Positions 1 through 8,575 of a stretch of 64,000 bases of DNA are shown here, piece by piece. Every line of letters begins with the position of its first letter. The first letter of the stretch is position 1. The notes under the pieces are model-generated. The model had not been told where the DNA came from and did not search any database. It saw only the letters and a list, made by a program, of their open reading frames with translations. The position numbers and the translations under genes were made by a program. Source of the DNA: JBBRNH01 sp038230415 (GTDB taxonomy: Bacteria; Bacteroidota; Bacteroidia; Cytophagales; Spirosomataceae); NCBI GenBank assembly GCA_038230415.1, contig JBBRNH010000018.1, positions 1-64,000 of the forward strand, given 5' to 3'.

Positions 1-1
1 C

Positions 2-1654
2 AGTAAAGGCATCGAGGGATTATTAGTTGGTGCCTACGGTATGCTCGACGGGCAGGGCATTGACGGACAGGCTCCCTGGGAAAACGAAGTGCAGAACTGG
101 GTATTCGGCGGTATTCCGTCCGATGATGCCTACAAAGGCACTGATTCGGGTGATCAGCCGGAGGAGTCATTCATAGAACGCTACGAATACCTGCCCACCA
201 ACGGCCATATCAAAAACAAGTGGCGGGGTTTGTACGAAGGCGTAGCCCGGACGAACAACGTGCTGGATAACTTAGTGAATGTGAAAGACATCACTGAAAC
301 GCGCCGGAAGCAGATTGATGCCGAGGCTAAGTTTCTGCGGGGCTATTTTCACTTTGAGGCCCGGAAAATTTTCCGCTACGCGCCCTATATTGACGATAAA
401 GTGTACGATGTGAGCGATCCGAACTCGACCAAAGTGCCGAACGACAAAGAAATCTGGCCGAATATCGAAGCCGACTTCATCGCGGCCGCAGCCGGTTTGC
501 CCGAAACGCAGGATCAGCCGGGCCGTCCGACTAAATATGCAGCACTGGCGCACCTCGCCAAAACGTATATGTTCCAGGGTTTTGACGTTGCAACCGGCGC
601 ACCGAACGCGGCCAAGTTACAGGCCGCTAAAACGGTGCTGGATCAGATCGTGGCAACTGGCAAGTACAAACTGATTGACAACTTCTCACAGAACTTCGAT
701 TCTGACACGCGCAACAACCCCGAATCAATTTTTGAGGTACAGTACGCGAAGTCAGCTTCGGACGATGGCGCGGCAACGGCGGGTATGGGCCTGGCTCACC
801 CCTACGCTACGCCCTGGGGCTGTTGCGGCTTTTATCAGCCGTCGCAGAACTTGGTGAATGCCTACAAAACGGACGCAAACGGTCTACCACTGCTGGATAC
901 GTTTAATGACGTTGACGTGAAAAACGATCAGGGCGTTGACCTCACGGCTGCCTACACGCCCGACGCGGGTCGGCTTGATCCGCGCCTTGACTGGTCGGTT
1001 GGTCGCCGGGGAATTCTGTTCAAGGACTTCAAAATTCACAACAGTGATTTCATCCGTGATCAAAGCTACGCCGGACCCTATTCGCCCAAGAAGCACATCG
1101 CGTCTAAAAACAATACGTTGCTGGGGGTGGGTTGGCAGAACCTGACGGGTAATAACTACCGCCTGATTCGGTATGACCACGTGTTGCTGTGGCTGGCCGA
1201 ATGTGAAGTGGAAGTGGGTAGTTTAGAGCGTGCCCGGACGCTGGTGAATCAGATTCGGACCCGTGCTGCTAACCCGGCTGACTGGGTTAAAAAGGCGGTT
1301 CAGGGTGCTACCCGCGATGCCTACACCGTAACGGCAGACCCCGCAGCCAATTATGTAATTAAGAACTACACGGCGGCTTGGGCTGATAAAGTGATGGCCC
1401 GCAAAGCCGTTCGGCACGAAACCCGCTTGGAATTTGCGATGGAGGGCCACCGGTATTTTGACCTGGTACGCTGGGGTATTGCTGCCGACGTGCTGAACGC
1501 CTACGTGACCGTAGAAAGCACCAAGCGTACGTACCTCAAAGGCGTGAAGTTTACGAAGGGTAAAAATGAGTATTTTCCCGTGCCGCAGACCGCCATTGAC
1601 AATGCTTTTAAGGGGGGAACGCCAACATTAGTACAGAACCCGGCGTATAAGTAA
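2..1654 (+). CDS. SusD/RagB-family outer-membrane nutrient-binding lipoprotein, 5'-truncated by window edge
   Basis: The C-terminal ~550 residues of a SusD-like protein, the surface lipoprotein that caps a SusC TonB-dependent porin and captures glycans or other nutrients. The reading frame is open from base 2, upstream of the first ATG at base 41, so the signal peptide and lipobox lie outside the window. Family hallmarks are the TPR-like helical text (GYFHFEARKIF), the block NPESIFEVQYAKS, the strongly conserved RLEFAMEGHRYFDLVRWG near the C-terminus, and the terminal segment YFPVPQTAIDNA...LVQNPAYK. A susC partner is expected just upstream but cannot be seen. The substrate cannot be told from sequence. 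A strong intrinsic terminator follows directly, so this is the last gene of its operon. Confidence 0.93.
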   Translation, partial: SKGIEGLLVGAYGMLDGQGIDGQAPWENEVQNWVFGGIPSDDAYKGTDSGDQPEESFIERYEYLPTNGHIKNKWRGLYEGVARTNNVLDNLVNVKDITETRRKQIDAEAKFLRGYFHFEARKIFRYAPYIDDKVYDVSDPNSTKVPNDKEIWPNIEADFIAAAAGLPETQDQPGRPTKYAALAHLAKTYMFQGFDVATGAPNAAKLQAAKTVLDQIVATGKYKLIDNFSQNFDSDTRNNPESIFEVQYAKSASDDGAATAGMGLAHPYATPWGCCGFYQPSQNLVNAYKTDANGLPLLDTFNDVDVKNDQGVDLTAAYTPDAGRLDPRLDWSVGRRGILFKDFKIHNSDFIRDQSYAGPYSPKKHIASKNNTLLGVGWQNLTGNNYRLIRYDHVLLWLAECEVEVGSLERARTLVNQIRTRAANPADWVKKAVQGATRDAYTVTADPAANYVIKNYTAAWADKVMARKAVRHETRLEFAMEGHRYFDLVRWGIAADVLNAYVTVESTKRTYLKGVKFTKGKNEYFPVPQTAIDNAFKGGTPTLVQNPAYK

Positions 1655-1677
1655 GCCCGTTGAGTTGATTTCTACGG

Positions 1678-1712
1678 AAGGCCCGGCATTGTTGCCGGGC
1701 CTTCTTTTTTTT
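1678..1712 (+). terminator. Rho-independent terminator of susD
   Basis: A perfect 10-bp stem (AAGGCCCGGC at 1678-1687, GCCGGGCCTT at 1694-1703) with a 6-nt loop is followed by C and eight T. It sits 24 bases after the susD stop codon. Its 3' half overlaps the -33 region of the next promoter. Confidence 0.9.
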
Positions 1713-1719
1713 ATCTTTG
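1689..1719 (+). promoter_or_regulatory. Bacteroidota-type promoter for the FG-GAP lipoprotein gene
   Basis: TATCTTTG at 1712-1719 matches the -7 box TAnnTTTG. A TTG at 1689-1691 lies 20 bases upstream, the expected distance for the -33 box. The promoter shares DNA with the preceding terminator. Transcription should begin near 1724-1726, which rules out upstream starts for the following gene. Confidence 0.7.
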
Positions 1720-1748
1720 TAGGCATGAATGTTTCTAATTGTATGCCC

Positions 1749-4700
1749 ATGTCTCGTAACAGCCCCTTTTTCTTTCTGCTCACTACTGCGCTTCTGACGG
1801 GTTGCGATAAACCCATGTTTACCGCGCTTCCGGCCAGCGAAACGGGCATAACGTTCTCGAACCACATCACCGAGAACGACACCATGAACATCATTGATTT
1901 TGAGTATGTCTATAACGGCGGGGGCGTGGCAATGGGCGATTTCGACAACGATGGCCGGACTGATGTTTTCTTCACCGGCAATCAGGTGCCGAACAAGCTC
2001 TACATGAACCGCACGACACCTGGCACCAATACCTTAAAATTCGATGACATTACGCCCAAAGCCGGGCTTGACCAACACGGGCGGTGGTGTTCGGGCGTGG
2101 CGGTGGTTGATATCAACAACGATGGCTGGCAAGATATTTACGTGGGCGCAACGGTCAAGAAAACAGCCGCCGACCGCCGTAACCTGCTCTATATCAATCA
2201 GTGCAAAAAACCGGGCGACATACCCACGTTCAAAGAAATGGCCTCCGACTACGGCATCGCCGACGATAGCCACACGACTAATGCCGCTTTTTTTGATTAC
2301 GACAACGACGGTGACTTAGACCTCTACATTCTGGTTGATACCATCGAACTCTACCCCAATGCCTACCGAAACCGGGTGTCGGATGGTTCTTCGCCAACAA
2401 CTGACCGGCTGTATCGCAACGATTTCGATGCCCGGTTGGGCCACGCTGTTTTTACGAATGTCTCGAAACCGGAAGGCATACAGATTGAAGGCTACGGCCT
2501 GGGTCTGAACATCACCGACATTAACCGCGATGGATGGCGGGATATTTACGTGACAAATGATTACCTGAGCGACGATTTGCTGTACATTAACCAACACGAC
2601 GCAGCCGGGCATCATACCGGATTTATGGAGCGCGGTAAAGAATCGCTCAAACACACCAGCAATTCGGCAATGGGCAACGATGTGGCCGACCTGAACAACG
2701 ACGGCCTGATGGACATGGTGGCCGTTGATATGCTGCCGCGCGACAACTTCCGCAAGAAAATGTTGATGAACCCCAACAACTACCAGACCTATCTCAACAA
2801 CGAGCAGTATGGCACCTCGTATCAGTACGTCAGAAACACGCTGCAACTGAACCGGGGGCCGGGGCGGTTCGACGGAGCGATGGGGTCGCTGCCCGTTTTC
2901 AGCGAAATCAGCCTGCAAGCCGACGTAGCCGAAACCGACTGGAGCTGGACACCGAGTGCGGTGGACTTTGACAACGACGGACATCGTGACCTGCTGATAA
3001 CGAACGGCTTTCCCAAAGACGTTACTGATCGGGATTTTCAGTCGTTCCGGGCCAAGAGTTCATCGGTTGCCAGTAAATCGTTTCTGCTGGAACAGATTCC
3101 GGTGGTGAAAATCAGTAATTATGCCTTTAAAAACGACGGGGGCAGCATCCCAAAATTTACCGACGTAACCGAAAAATGGGGTCTCAAAACACCGTCGTTC
3201 TCGAACGGCGCGGCTTATGCAGACCTCGACAACGACGGTGATTTAGATTACGTGGTGAACAACATCAACGATTCGGCCTTTGTCTATCGCAACAACCTGA
3301 TCGAGAGCAAAGCGGAGAACGCCAACTACCTGCGAATGAAGTTTGCCGGGCCGTCGCCAAACCGGGCCGGGCTGGGCGCGTTTGTCGAGATTCGGTATAA
3401 AAATGCCGATGGCTCGCCCGCCATTCAGGTCTATGAACATTCGCCGTACCGGGGGTATCTGTCAACGGTTGAGCCGATTGCCCATTTTGGGCTGGGAGCC
3501 GTGAAAACGCTGGATGACGTTCGGGTTATCTGGCCGGCAACGGCTACCAAACCTGCCCGGCAGCAAACAATTCGTAACGTGTCGGCCAATCAGGTGCTGA
3601 CTGTCAGCGACGAAAACGCCCGCGAAACGCCCACCAAACCTGCTCAGCCAAAACCGTTGCTGACCGACGTGACCGACTCGGTAGGCATTACTTACCGCCA
3701 CACCGAACCGGAATTTATTGACTTCAACACGCAGAAATTATTGCCCCACAAGTTCTCGCAGTTTGGCCCGGCAGTGGCCGTTGCCGACGTAAACGGCGAT
3801 GGGCTTGACGATATGTTTATCGGCGGCTCGTTTCAGAATAAAGGCCGGTTTTTGTTGCAGACCGCAGCCGGAAAATTCATTGAGTCTGACCTGCTGCCCG
3901 AACCCGCCGTGCCGATGCTCTACGGCGGCAGTGCTAAAGACAAACTGACCGAAGACATGGGGGTTTTGCTGTTTGATGTTGACAGCGACGGTGATAACGA
4001 TCTGTATGTCAGCAGCGGGAGTTGCGAGGTCAAAACGAATCCGGCGGCTTACCAGGATAAACTGTACCTGAACGATGGTCAGGGTAATTTTACGTCGGCC
4101 GTGAATGCACTCCCGATGATTTCGGTCAGCAAATCATGCCTGAAAGCGGCTGATTATGACCATGATGGCGATCTGGATTTGTTCGTCGGCGGGCGCGTTG
4201 AGCCTGACCAATACCCCAAGCCGGTCAGTAGCTATATCCTGCGAAATGACAGCTCCCCTCCCTCACGGGGTGGGGTTAAATTCACCAACGTAACGGGTCA
4301 GGTGGCTCCGCAACTCAAAAACATCGGCTTGGTGTGCGACGCGCTCTGGACCGACCCCGATAACGACGGCTGGCCCGACCTGATGCTCGCCGGGGAGTTT
4401 ATGCCGATTACGTTGTTAAAGAATGACAAGGGCAAACTACTAACCACTGATCACCAATCACTTGCCACTAAAATTGGCTGGTGGAACTCCCTGCTGGCCG
4501 GTGATTTTGACCGCGACGGCGATACGGACTACATCGCCGGAAACCTCGGCCTGAACGCCCGGATGCGGGCTTCTGACAAAGAACCCGCCCGCGTATATGC
4601 CGCCGATTTCGACAACAACGGCTTTTATGATGCCATCCCGACGATTTATATCCCTGACGAAACCGGCAAACGACGCGAGTTCACGTTTCATGGCCGCGAC

Positions 4701-5405
4701 GACCTGATCAAGCAAATGATTTCGATGCGTCGGCGGTTTCAACTGTACCAAGACTTTACAACGGCCAGTATCGAAACGCTGCTCACGCCCGAAGAACGCC
4801 AGAAAGCGATGGTGCTGACAGCCAATGAATTTCGCTCGATGTACATCGAAAACAAAGGCAACAACAGCAACGGCCAGCCCACGTTTGCCATGACCCCGCT
4901 CCCCGCCGAAGCGCAGATGGCCCCGATTTTCGGCATGGTGGCCGATGACGTTGACCACGACGGGAACCTTGACGTGCTGCTCGTTGGCAATGACTACGGT
5001 GCCGAGGTTTCGATGGGTCGCTACGACGCGCTCAACGGACTGTGGCTCCGGGGTGACGGACGCGGAAATTTCGTGCCGAAGTCAATTACTGAAAGTGGTT
5101 TCTACGTGCCGGGTAATGCCAAAGGACTGGCCCAACTAACCGACGCTCGCGGGCGGCAGTTGTTGTTTGCCAGCCAGAACCGGGGCGCGTTGCGGGTGTT
5201 CAGGGATGCCAAAACGCCCGCCAAAACCCTGAAACTGCAACCGAACGATGCCTGGGCCAACCTGATTTTTGCCGATGGCCGCAAGCAGCGTGTCGAACTC
5301 AGCTACGGGCAGTCGTTTTTATCGCAATCGGGCCGGACGCTGGCGTTGGGCGCGGGGGTGAAAACCGTAGAAATCTGGGATGGGCGGGGTCGAAAACGGC
5401 AATGA
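1749..5405 (+). CDS. Large FG-GAP/VCBS repeat and ASPIC/UnbV domain lipoprotein
   Basis: About 1218 residues. The N-terminus MSRNSPFFFLLTTALLTGC is a lipoprotein signal peptide with lipobox LTGC, so the protein is probably anchored in the outer membrane. Many FG-GAP/VCBS calcium-binding blades of the form DFDNDGxxD occur through the protein (DFDNDGRTD, DINNDGWQD, DYDNDGDLD and more), with an ASPIC/UnbV domain at about 540-620 between two propeller halves. Proteins of this architecture commonly sit beside susCD pairs in Cytophagales; the role is probably surface glycan or protein binding. ATGs at 1725 and 1743 are in frame: 1725 would be nearly leaderless and 1743 adds two residues. I chose 1749 because it gives a standard lipoprotein signal. 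Two short stretches (residues about 835-843 and 896-907) look like translated intergenic repeats; see findings. Confidence 0.9.
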   Translation: MSRNSPFFFLLTTALLTGCDKPMFTALPASETGITFSNHITENDTMNIIDFEYVYNGGGVAMGDFDNDGRTDVFFTGNQVPNKLYMNRTTPGTNTLKFDDITPKAGLDQHGRWCSGVAVVDINNDGWQDIYVGATVKKTAADRRNLLYINQCKKPGDIPTFKEMASDYGIADDSHTTNAAFFDYDNDGDLDLYILVDTIELYPNAYRNRVSDGSSPTTDRLYRNDFDARLGHAVFTNVSKPEGIQIEGYGLGLNITDINRDGWRDIYVTNDYLSDDLLYINQHDAAGHHTGFMERGKESLKHTSNSAMGNDVADLNNDGLMDMVAVDMLPRDNFRKKMLMNPNNYQTYLNNEQYGTSYQYVRNTLQLNRGPGRFDGAMGSLPVFSEISLQADVAETDWSWTPSAVDFDNDGHRDLLITNGFPKDVTDRDFQSFRAKSSSVASKSFLLEQIPVVKISNYAFKNDGGSIPKFTDVTEKWGLKTPSFSNGAAYADLDNDGDLDYVVNNINDSAFVYRNNLIESKAENANYLRMKFAGPSPNRAGLGAFVEIRYKNADGSPAIQVYEHSPYRGYLSTVEPIAHFGLGAVKTLDDVRVIWPATATKPARQQTIRNVSANQVLTVSDENARETPTKPAQPKPLLTDVTDSVGITYRHTEPEFIDFNTQKLLPHKFSQFGPAVAVADVNGDGLDDMFIGGSFQNKGRFLLQTAAGKFIESDLLPEPAVPMLYGGSAKDKLTEDMGVLLFDVDSDGDNDLYVSSGSCEVKTNPAAYQDKLYLNDGQGNFTSAVNALPMISVSKSCLKAADYDHDGDLDLFVGGRVEPDQYPKPVSSYILRNDSSPPSRGGVKFTNVTGQVAPQLKNIGLVCDALWTDPDNDGWPDLMLAGEFMPITLLKNDKGKLLTTDHQSLATKIGWWNSLLAGDFDRDGDTDYIAGNLGLNARMRASDKEPARVYAADFDNNGFYDAIPTIYIPDETGKRREFTFHGRDDLIKQMISMRRRFQLYQDFTTASIETLLTPEERQKAMVLTANEFRSMYIENKGNNSNGQPTFAMTPLPAEAQMAPIFGMVADDVDHDGNLDVLLVGNDYGAEVSMGRYDALNGLWLRGDGRGNFVPKSITESGFYVPGNAKGLAQLTDARGRQLLFASQNRGALRVFRDAKTPAKTLKLQPNDAWANLIFADGRKQRVELSYGQSFLSQSGRTLALGAGVKTVEIWDGRGRKRQ
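4253..4277 (+). repeat. REP-like GC-rich hairpin embedded in coding sequence
   Basis: CTCCCCTCCCTCACGGGGTG followed by GGGTT forms a C-rich/G-rich hairpin that resembles an intergenic palindrome rather than FG-GAP coding text. It is read in frame as SSPPSRGGV between a normal blade end and the next FTNVTGQ segment. Confidence 0.5.
4436..4470 (+). repeat. Intergenic-repeat-like segment embedded in coding sequence
   Basis: ACTACTAACCACT at 4436-4448 and ACTTGCCACTA at 4460-4470 bracket a short AT-rich insert. The same two words occur joined in the intergenic palindrome near 44069-44090. Here they are translated in frame (LLTTDHQSLATK) just before the conserved GWWNSLLAGDFD block. Confidence 0.5.
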
Positions 5406-5504
5406 GTACCGACGACTTTTAAACAATCTTAACACGCATTACCAACAACTGCCGGGCGGTTTGGGCGTTACTGATGATATACTGAGTTCATTACTTCCTG
5501 TTGT

Positions 5505-6224
5505 ATGCGCGTCCTGTACCTGCTTGCTTTTTTGTTATTCATCGGTTTGTTTTTCCCCACCGTTGGCCGGGCGCAGGGCCGGTATATGGTCGGTACGGCT
5601 CTTGATGCCGCCACCGGGCGCGGTATTGACAAGGCAACGGTGATTAATCAGCGCACCCGCCAACGCGCCCGCACCAACGCAACGGGGCGGTTTTTTCTGA
5701 CCTCGCTCCCCGGCGATTCGCTCATCCTGACGAGCTACACCCACGACCGAACCGGCATAAAATGGAACGGAACCGACAACCCAATGATCTTGTGCAACCG
5801 TCAGCCGTTTCCGACCGAGCGGGTAATCGAACTGAATGAAGTGACCGTTACGGCCAAACGATACGAAGAAGTGAAGCGCGAGATTCAGCAGGTGTTAGAT
5901 GAACCCACCGCGAGCGCGAAGATAACCGGCGCACAGGCCTTTGACCGCCTGGCCGATGGCGCGGGCCTGACCTTGCTCTACGAAGCGTTTAACAAACGAT
6001 CAAAAACCGACCGGAAGGCGGGCGTGGTGATGCAGGAATACCGGCGGCACACGCTGGCAATGGAACGTCTGCGGATTATTGTGGATCAGGCCACGGGCTA
6101 CACCGGCGAGCAGGCCGACCGTTTTATGACGTTCTGTAATTTCGACGATGATTTCCTGCTCCGCACCTCCGACTATGACCTGATCTGGAACGTGCTGGAA
6201 TCGCAGAAACAGTTTAAGAAATAA
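5505..6224 (+). CDS. Secreted protein with carboxypeptidase-regulatory-like domain, function unknown
   Basis: 239 residues. A Sec signal peptide (MRVLYLLAFLLFIGLFF...GRAQ) ends near residue 24. Residues about 28-105 look like a CarboxypepD_reg beta-sandwich (VGTALDAATGRGIDKATV, a TNATGRFFLTSLPGDSLILTS segment, then ELNEVTVTAKRYEEV), the domain found at the N-terminus of SusC and other Bacteroidota surface proteins. The C-terminal half is charged and helical with no recognised domain. It starts 99 bases after the FG-GAP gene and may be co-transcribed. It ends 13 bases before the convergent MOSC gene. The protein is probably periplasmic; no catalytic function is claimed. Confidence 0.8.
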   Translation: MRVLYLLAFLLFIGLFFPTVGRAQGRYMVGTALDAATGRGIDKATVINQRTRQRARTNATGRFFLTSLPGDSLILTSYTHDRTGIKWNGTDNPMILCNRQPFPTERVIELNEVTVTAKRYEEVKREIQQVLDEPTASAKITGAQAFDRLADGAGLTLLYEAFNKRSKTDRKAGVVMQEYRRHTLAMERLRIIVDQATGYTGEQADRFMTFCNFDDDFLLRTSDYDLIWNVLESQKQFKK

Positions 6225-6237
6225 CCCGCACCCCTGG

Positions 6238-6732
6238 CTAAAGCCGAGGGGTTTGTATAAAGCAGCTATCGCCCACCCGAATCAGCCCGCCCTGAATTAC
6301 CCGCGCTGTCATGCCGCCGTGACCACGCAGGGCATTGTAGCCGCCCGGCCCCAAGGCGGTCTCCATCTTTGAGCAGGGGTGGCATTGCCCCGTGATGTGT
6401 AGCACGACGGCCTCCGGGCCATCGCCGATCTGGATGCGTTGGTCTTTGAGAGCCAGCAAGTTAATTCCTGAAACCACCAGATTTCGGCGCAGCAATTCGG
6501 GAAAAACCCCGGCCAAACCCGCAAACGACGCGATGGCGGGCAGGTGTTCGGCCTGAATCAGCGTCACGTGCCGGGTTCCGTTCTGCCCGCCGTAATGATC
6601 GCCAACCAAGCCCGTATCAGGCGAGGCTGTTGCTTCGGCAAGCACCGTTACTGGTTTGCCCCGTTCGGGCCGGATGCCAATCCAGTCAATGCGTCCCGAA
6701 CGGGGAAAGGTTTGGAGGAGGTTAGCGATCAT
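6238..6732 (-). CDS. MOSC-domain protein
   Basis: 164 residues. MOSC domains derive from molybdenum cofactor sulfurase C-termini and bind sulfur carriers or molybdopterin-linked substrates. Seen here: GLVGDHYGG near the N-terminus, QAEHLPAI, RRNLVVSGINLLAL (the usual RRNlvveGidl pattern), and GQCHPCSKME with the candidate catalytic cysteines, then GHGGMTARVIQGGLIRVGD. The frame is open upstream to 6792, but those 20 codons lie in a 33-bp inverted repeat and encode unlikely hydrophobic text, so I start at the ATG at 6732 (MIANLLQTFPRSGRID). It lies downstream of the isomerase gene on the same strand, with the palindrome between them. The specific substrate is unknown. Confidence 0.88.
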   Translation of the reverse strand: MIANLLQTFPRSGRIDWIGIRPERGKPVTVLAEATASPDTGLVGDHYGGQNGTRHVTLIQAEHLPAIASFAGLAGVFPELLRRNLVVSGINLLALKDQRIQIGDGPEAVVLHITGQCHPCSKMETALGPGGYNALRGHGGMTARVIQGGLIRVGDSCFIQTPRL

Positions 6733-6738
6733 TGAGAA

Positions 6739-6813
6739 GTGAATAATGAAGAGTGAGGAGTGAAGAATAATTTGCCTGAGATTATTCTTCACTCCTCACT
6801 CTTCATTATTCAC
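6739..6813. repeat. Perfect 33-bp inverted repeat between isomerase and MOSC genes
   Basis: The arms at 6739-6771 and 6781-6813 are exact reverse complements with a 9-base spacer. The sequence is built from GTGAATAATGAAGAG and GTGAAGAATAAT-like words, the same family as the repeats near 51454-51533 and 59294-59350. It fills almost the whole gap between the two genes and would form a long RNA hairpin if they are co-transcribed. Confidence 0.9.
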
Positions 6814-6818
6814 TGATT

Positions 6819-7625
6819 TTAAGCCCACCGTTTTTTCAGGTAATCTTTCATAAATACGTTCACATCCCACTGATTAACAACGGGTTGATTGGTGTAGGGC
6901 AGCGTCGGCAAATAGCCCGGCGCGGGACCAAATTCGCAACTGATGGGCAGTATCGGGGCGTTTTCTTTCTGCATTCGGGCGCGGATGGCATCCCACCACT
7001 TGGCGTGGGTTTCGAGGGCGTTGGCCCATTCGGGGGCGCGGGGGTCGCTCACCTGCGGGGCTTCGGGTTGCCCCACCCGGCAGTGGATATAGTCGGTTTG
7101 GGCAATGGCGCGGGCCATATTCTCGGCCTGATCGCCTAAATAAGATTCGGCCACCGTTACCCAGTGCGAATAATCACCCGTCAGGCGCATTTCAGGGAAT
7201 TTCTCTAAATAGTACTGAATCGCCGGGGCCGAATAGCTGAACCGGCCCCGGTGGGTTTCGTGCAGGATTCGGACTCCGGTTTGTTTCTGCACCTCGGCGG
7301 CAGTGCGGATGAGTTCGGCGTTCTGCTCAAAACTCATGAAATCTTTGCCCGTGTGTGAGTTCACAAACAGGGGTTTGTGCGATGCGGCATCGAGCAAATC
7401 CTCGCGGTAGCGTTTGGCATAGTCGGCCAGGTTGGGGCCACCGCTGAAGACCATCAGAATCAGGTCGAGGCCGTTGGTTTTGGTGACCTGCACGGCTTCG
7501 GCGCGTTTGGGAGCGGCAGCGGCAATTTCCATCCCGTCATAGCCGACGGCCTTGGCTCGTTTGGCGGCTTCGGCGTAGGTAAGGCTTTCGAGACCCCAAT
7601 ACGGGCAGAAGAATTTGGTAATCAT
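6819..7625 (-). CDS. Sugar phosphate isomerase/epimerase-like TIM-barrel protein
   Basis: 268 residues of the xylose-isomerase-like TIM barrel (AP endonuclease 2) family. Typical elements are YWGLESLTYAEAAKRAKAVGYDGMEIA near the N-terminus, HETHRGRFSYS with a likely metal-binding residue, LTGDYSHWV, DYIHCRVGQPEAPQVSDPRAP and a terminal SCEFGP. Family members are metal-dependent isomerases or epimerases of sugars, inositols or related compounds; the substrate is not predictable here. The frame is open to 7670, but the ATG at 7625 (MITKFFCPYWG) fits the family start better. No signal peptide, so cytoplasmic. Divergent from the gene at 7730. Confidence 0.85.
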   Translation of the reverse strand: MITKFFCPYWGLESLTYAEAAKRAKAVGYDGMEIAAAAPKRAEAVQVTKTNGLDLILMVFSGGPNLADYAKRYREDLLDAASHKPLFVNSHTGKDFMSFEQNAELIRTAAEVQKQTGVRILHETHRGRFSYSAPAIQYYLEKFPEMRLTGDYSHWVTVAESYLGDQAENMARAIAQTDYIHCRVGQPEAPQVSDPRAPEWANALETHAKWWDAIRARMQKENAPILPISCEFGPAPGYLPTLPYTNQPVVNQWDVNVFMKDYLKKRWA

Positions 7626-7729
7626 CAGGCGGTTCGGGTTAGCTTGGTTTAGGGTGCTAAGTTGGCCCAAACTGGTTTATCTTGCAACTGTGTTTTCTGG
7701 ACGGGTATTTTTAGCAAAATAACAAAACG

Positions 7730-8014
7730 ATGAATACGGTAAAAATTCATGTAAATAAGCAGTTAGATGGGATTACATTCGGGCTGCCTGTTGCCTCACT
7801 TCAGGCAATTGAGCAAGAGTATCCGTATGCTCATCCAACCAGCAGTCTCTTTGTCTATTTTGACCCAACGTTAGATTTTGACGTTTACAGCGGACGGTTC
7901 AAAACGTATGTTCCATCTATTCTGACCGGACTCAAAGAAGATGATTTAGCTCGTTTGCAGGTAATGTTTCTTGATCCAGTAACGGGCAAACAGTTCTTTG
8001 CTGTGACGGCATGA
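7730..8014 (+). CDS. Hypothetical 94-residue protein, first gene of a nuclease-like pair
   Basis: I do not recognise this protein. It is a soluble alpha/beta-type sequence without signal peptide or membrane segment (MNTVKIHVNKQLDGITFGLP...YVPSILTGLKEDDLARLQ...). Its stop codon overlaps the start of the next gene (ATGA at 8011-8014), so the two are translationally coupled. Codon use here is AT-richer than in flanking housekeeping genes, a possible sign of recent acquisition. The small size and the coupling to a PD-(D/E)XK-like protein would fit a partner, inhibitor or antitoxin, but that is inference from arrangement only. Confidence 0.7.
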   Translation: MNTVKIHVNKQLDGITFGLPVASLQAIEQEYPYAHPTSSLFVYFDPTLDFDVYSGRFKTYVPSILTGLKEDDLARLQVMFLDPVTGKQFFAVTA

Positions 8015-8487
8015 CTCGAATGTTTAATAACTACATTGGCAAAGCAGGTCAGTTTTTTGCGATGTCAGAATTTTTGATGCGTGGCTGGAATGTTGCCGTG
8101 CCTGAAGTTGACCGGGGCGACGACATTTTTGTGGTGCAAGACAGCGACGGATTATTACGGCGTGTACAGGTTAAAACAGCACAGGCAAGCCGAACAGCCA
8201 ACGGATATGTAGCTAAGTTCTCGATTCCTACCCGCCAACTACTCTCGGCTATAACGCCCGAAATTCAGTATGTTTTGTTGGTTCGATTACCGGCCCAGTG
8301 GTGTGATATGCTCATCATCGACCGGCCAACACTGGCTGCTGAATTGAACTTCACCGAAACAATGGGCGACGGGAAAACGACCGTAAGTGTTTCTGTGAAA
8401 CGACAAAACAATATCCTTCTCTGCGCCGGACGGGACTTGACCCGCTTCAACTGGAATTTTGACCGATTCCCAACAATTCGGCACTGA
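8011..8487 (+). CDS. PD-(D/E)XK-like (DUF4365-type) putative nuclease
   Basis: 158 residues. The N-terminal half carries a restriction-endonuclease-like core: NNYIGKAGQFFAMSEFLMRGWNV with a conserved acidic residue (E20), then VDRGDDIFVVQ (acidic loop) and RRVQVKTAQ, matching the D-x(n)-(E/Q)xK signature. DUF4365-like and related small nuclease-fold proteins share this pattern. The C-terminal half (LLSAITPEIQYVLLVRLPAQWCDMLIIDRP) looks like the rest of the beta core. It is translationally coupled to the 94-residue protein upstream. It may be a nuclease with its partner, or a degraded mobile-element protein; activity is not shown by sequence alone. Confidence 0.6.
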   Translation: MTRMFNNYIGKAGQFFAMSEFLMRGWNVAVPEVDRGDDIFVVQDSDGLLRRVQVKTAQASRTANGYVAKFSIPTRQLLSAITPEIQYVLLVRLPAQWCDMLIIDRPTLAAELNFTETMGDGKTTVSVSVKRQNNILLCAGRDLTRFNWNFDRFPTIRH

Positions 8488-8575
8488 CTCCCCAAAAACC
8501 CGTATTTTTCCGGCTCTAACCGCTGTTGTTGGTTGAAACGTAGTTAATCCAAGATTTTTTTAAACGTATCTAAGC

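Noticed and set aside
2316..2984. A 222-residue frame on the - strand inside the FG-GAP gene
   Set aside because: It lies wholly opposite the FG-GAP gene; the codon pattern follows the + strand coding periodicity and no domain is visible.
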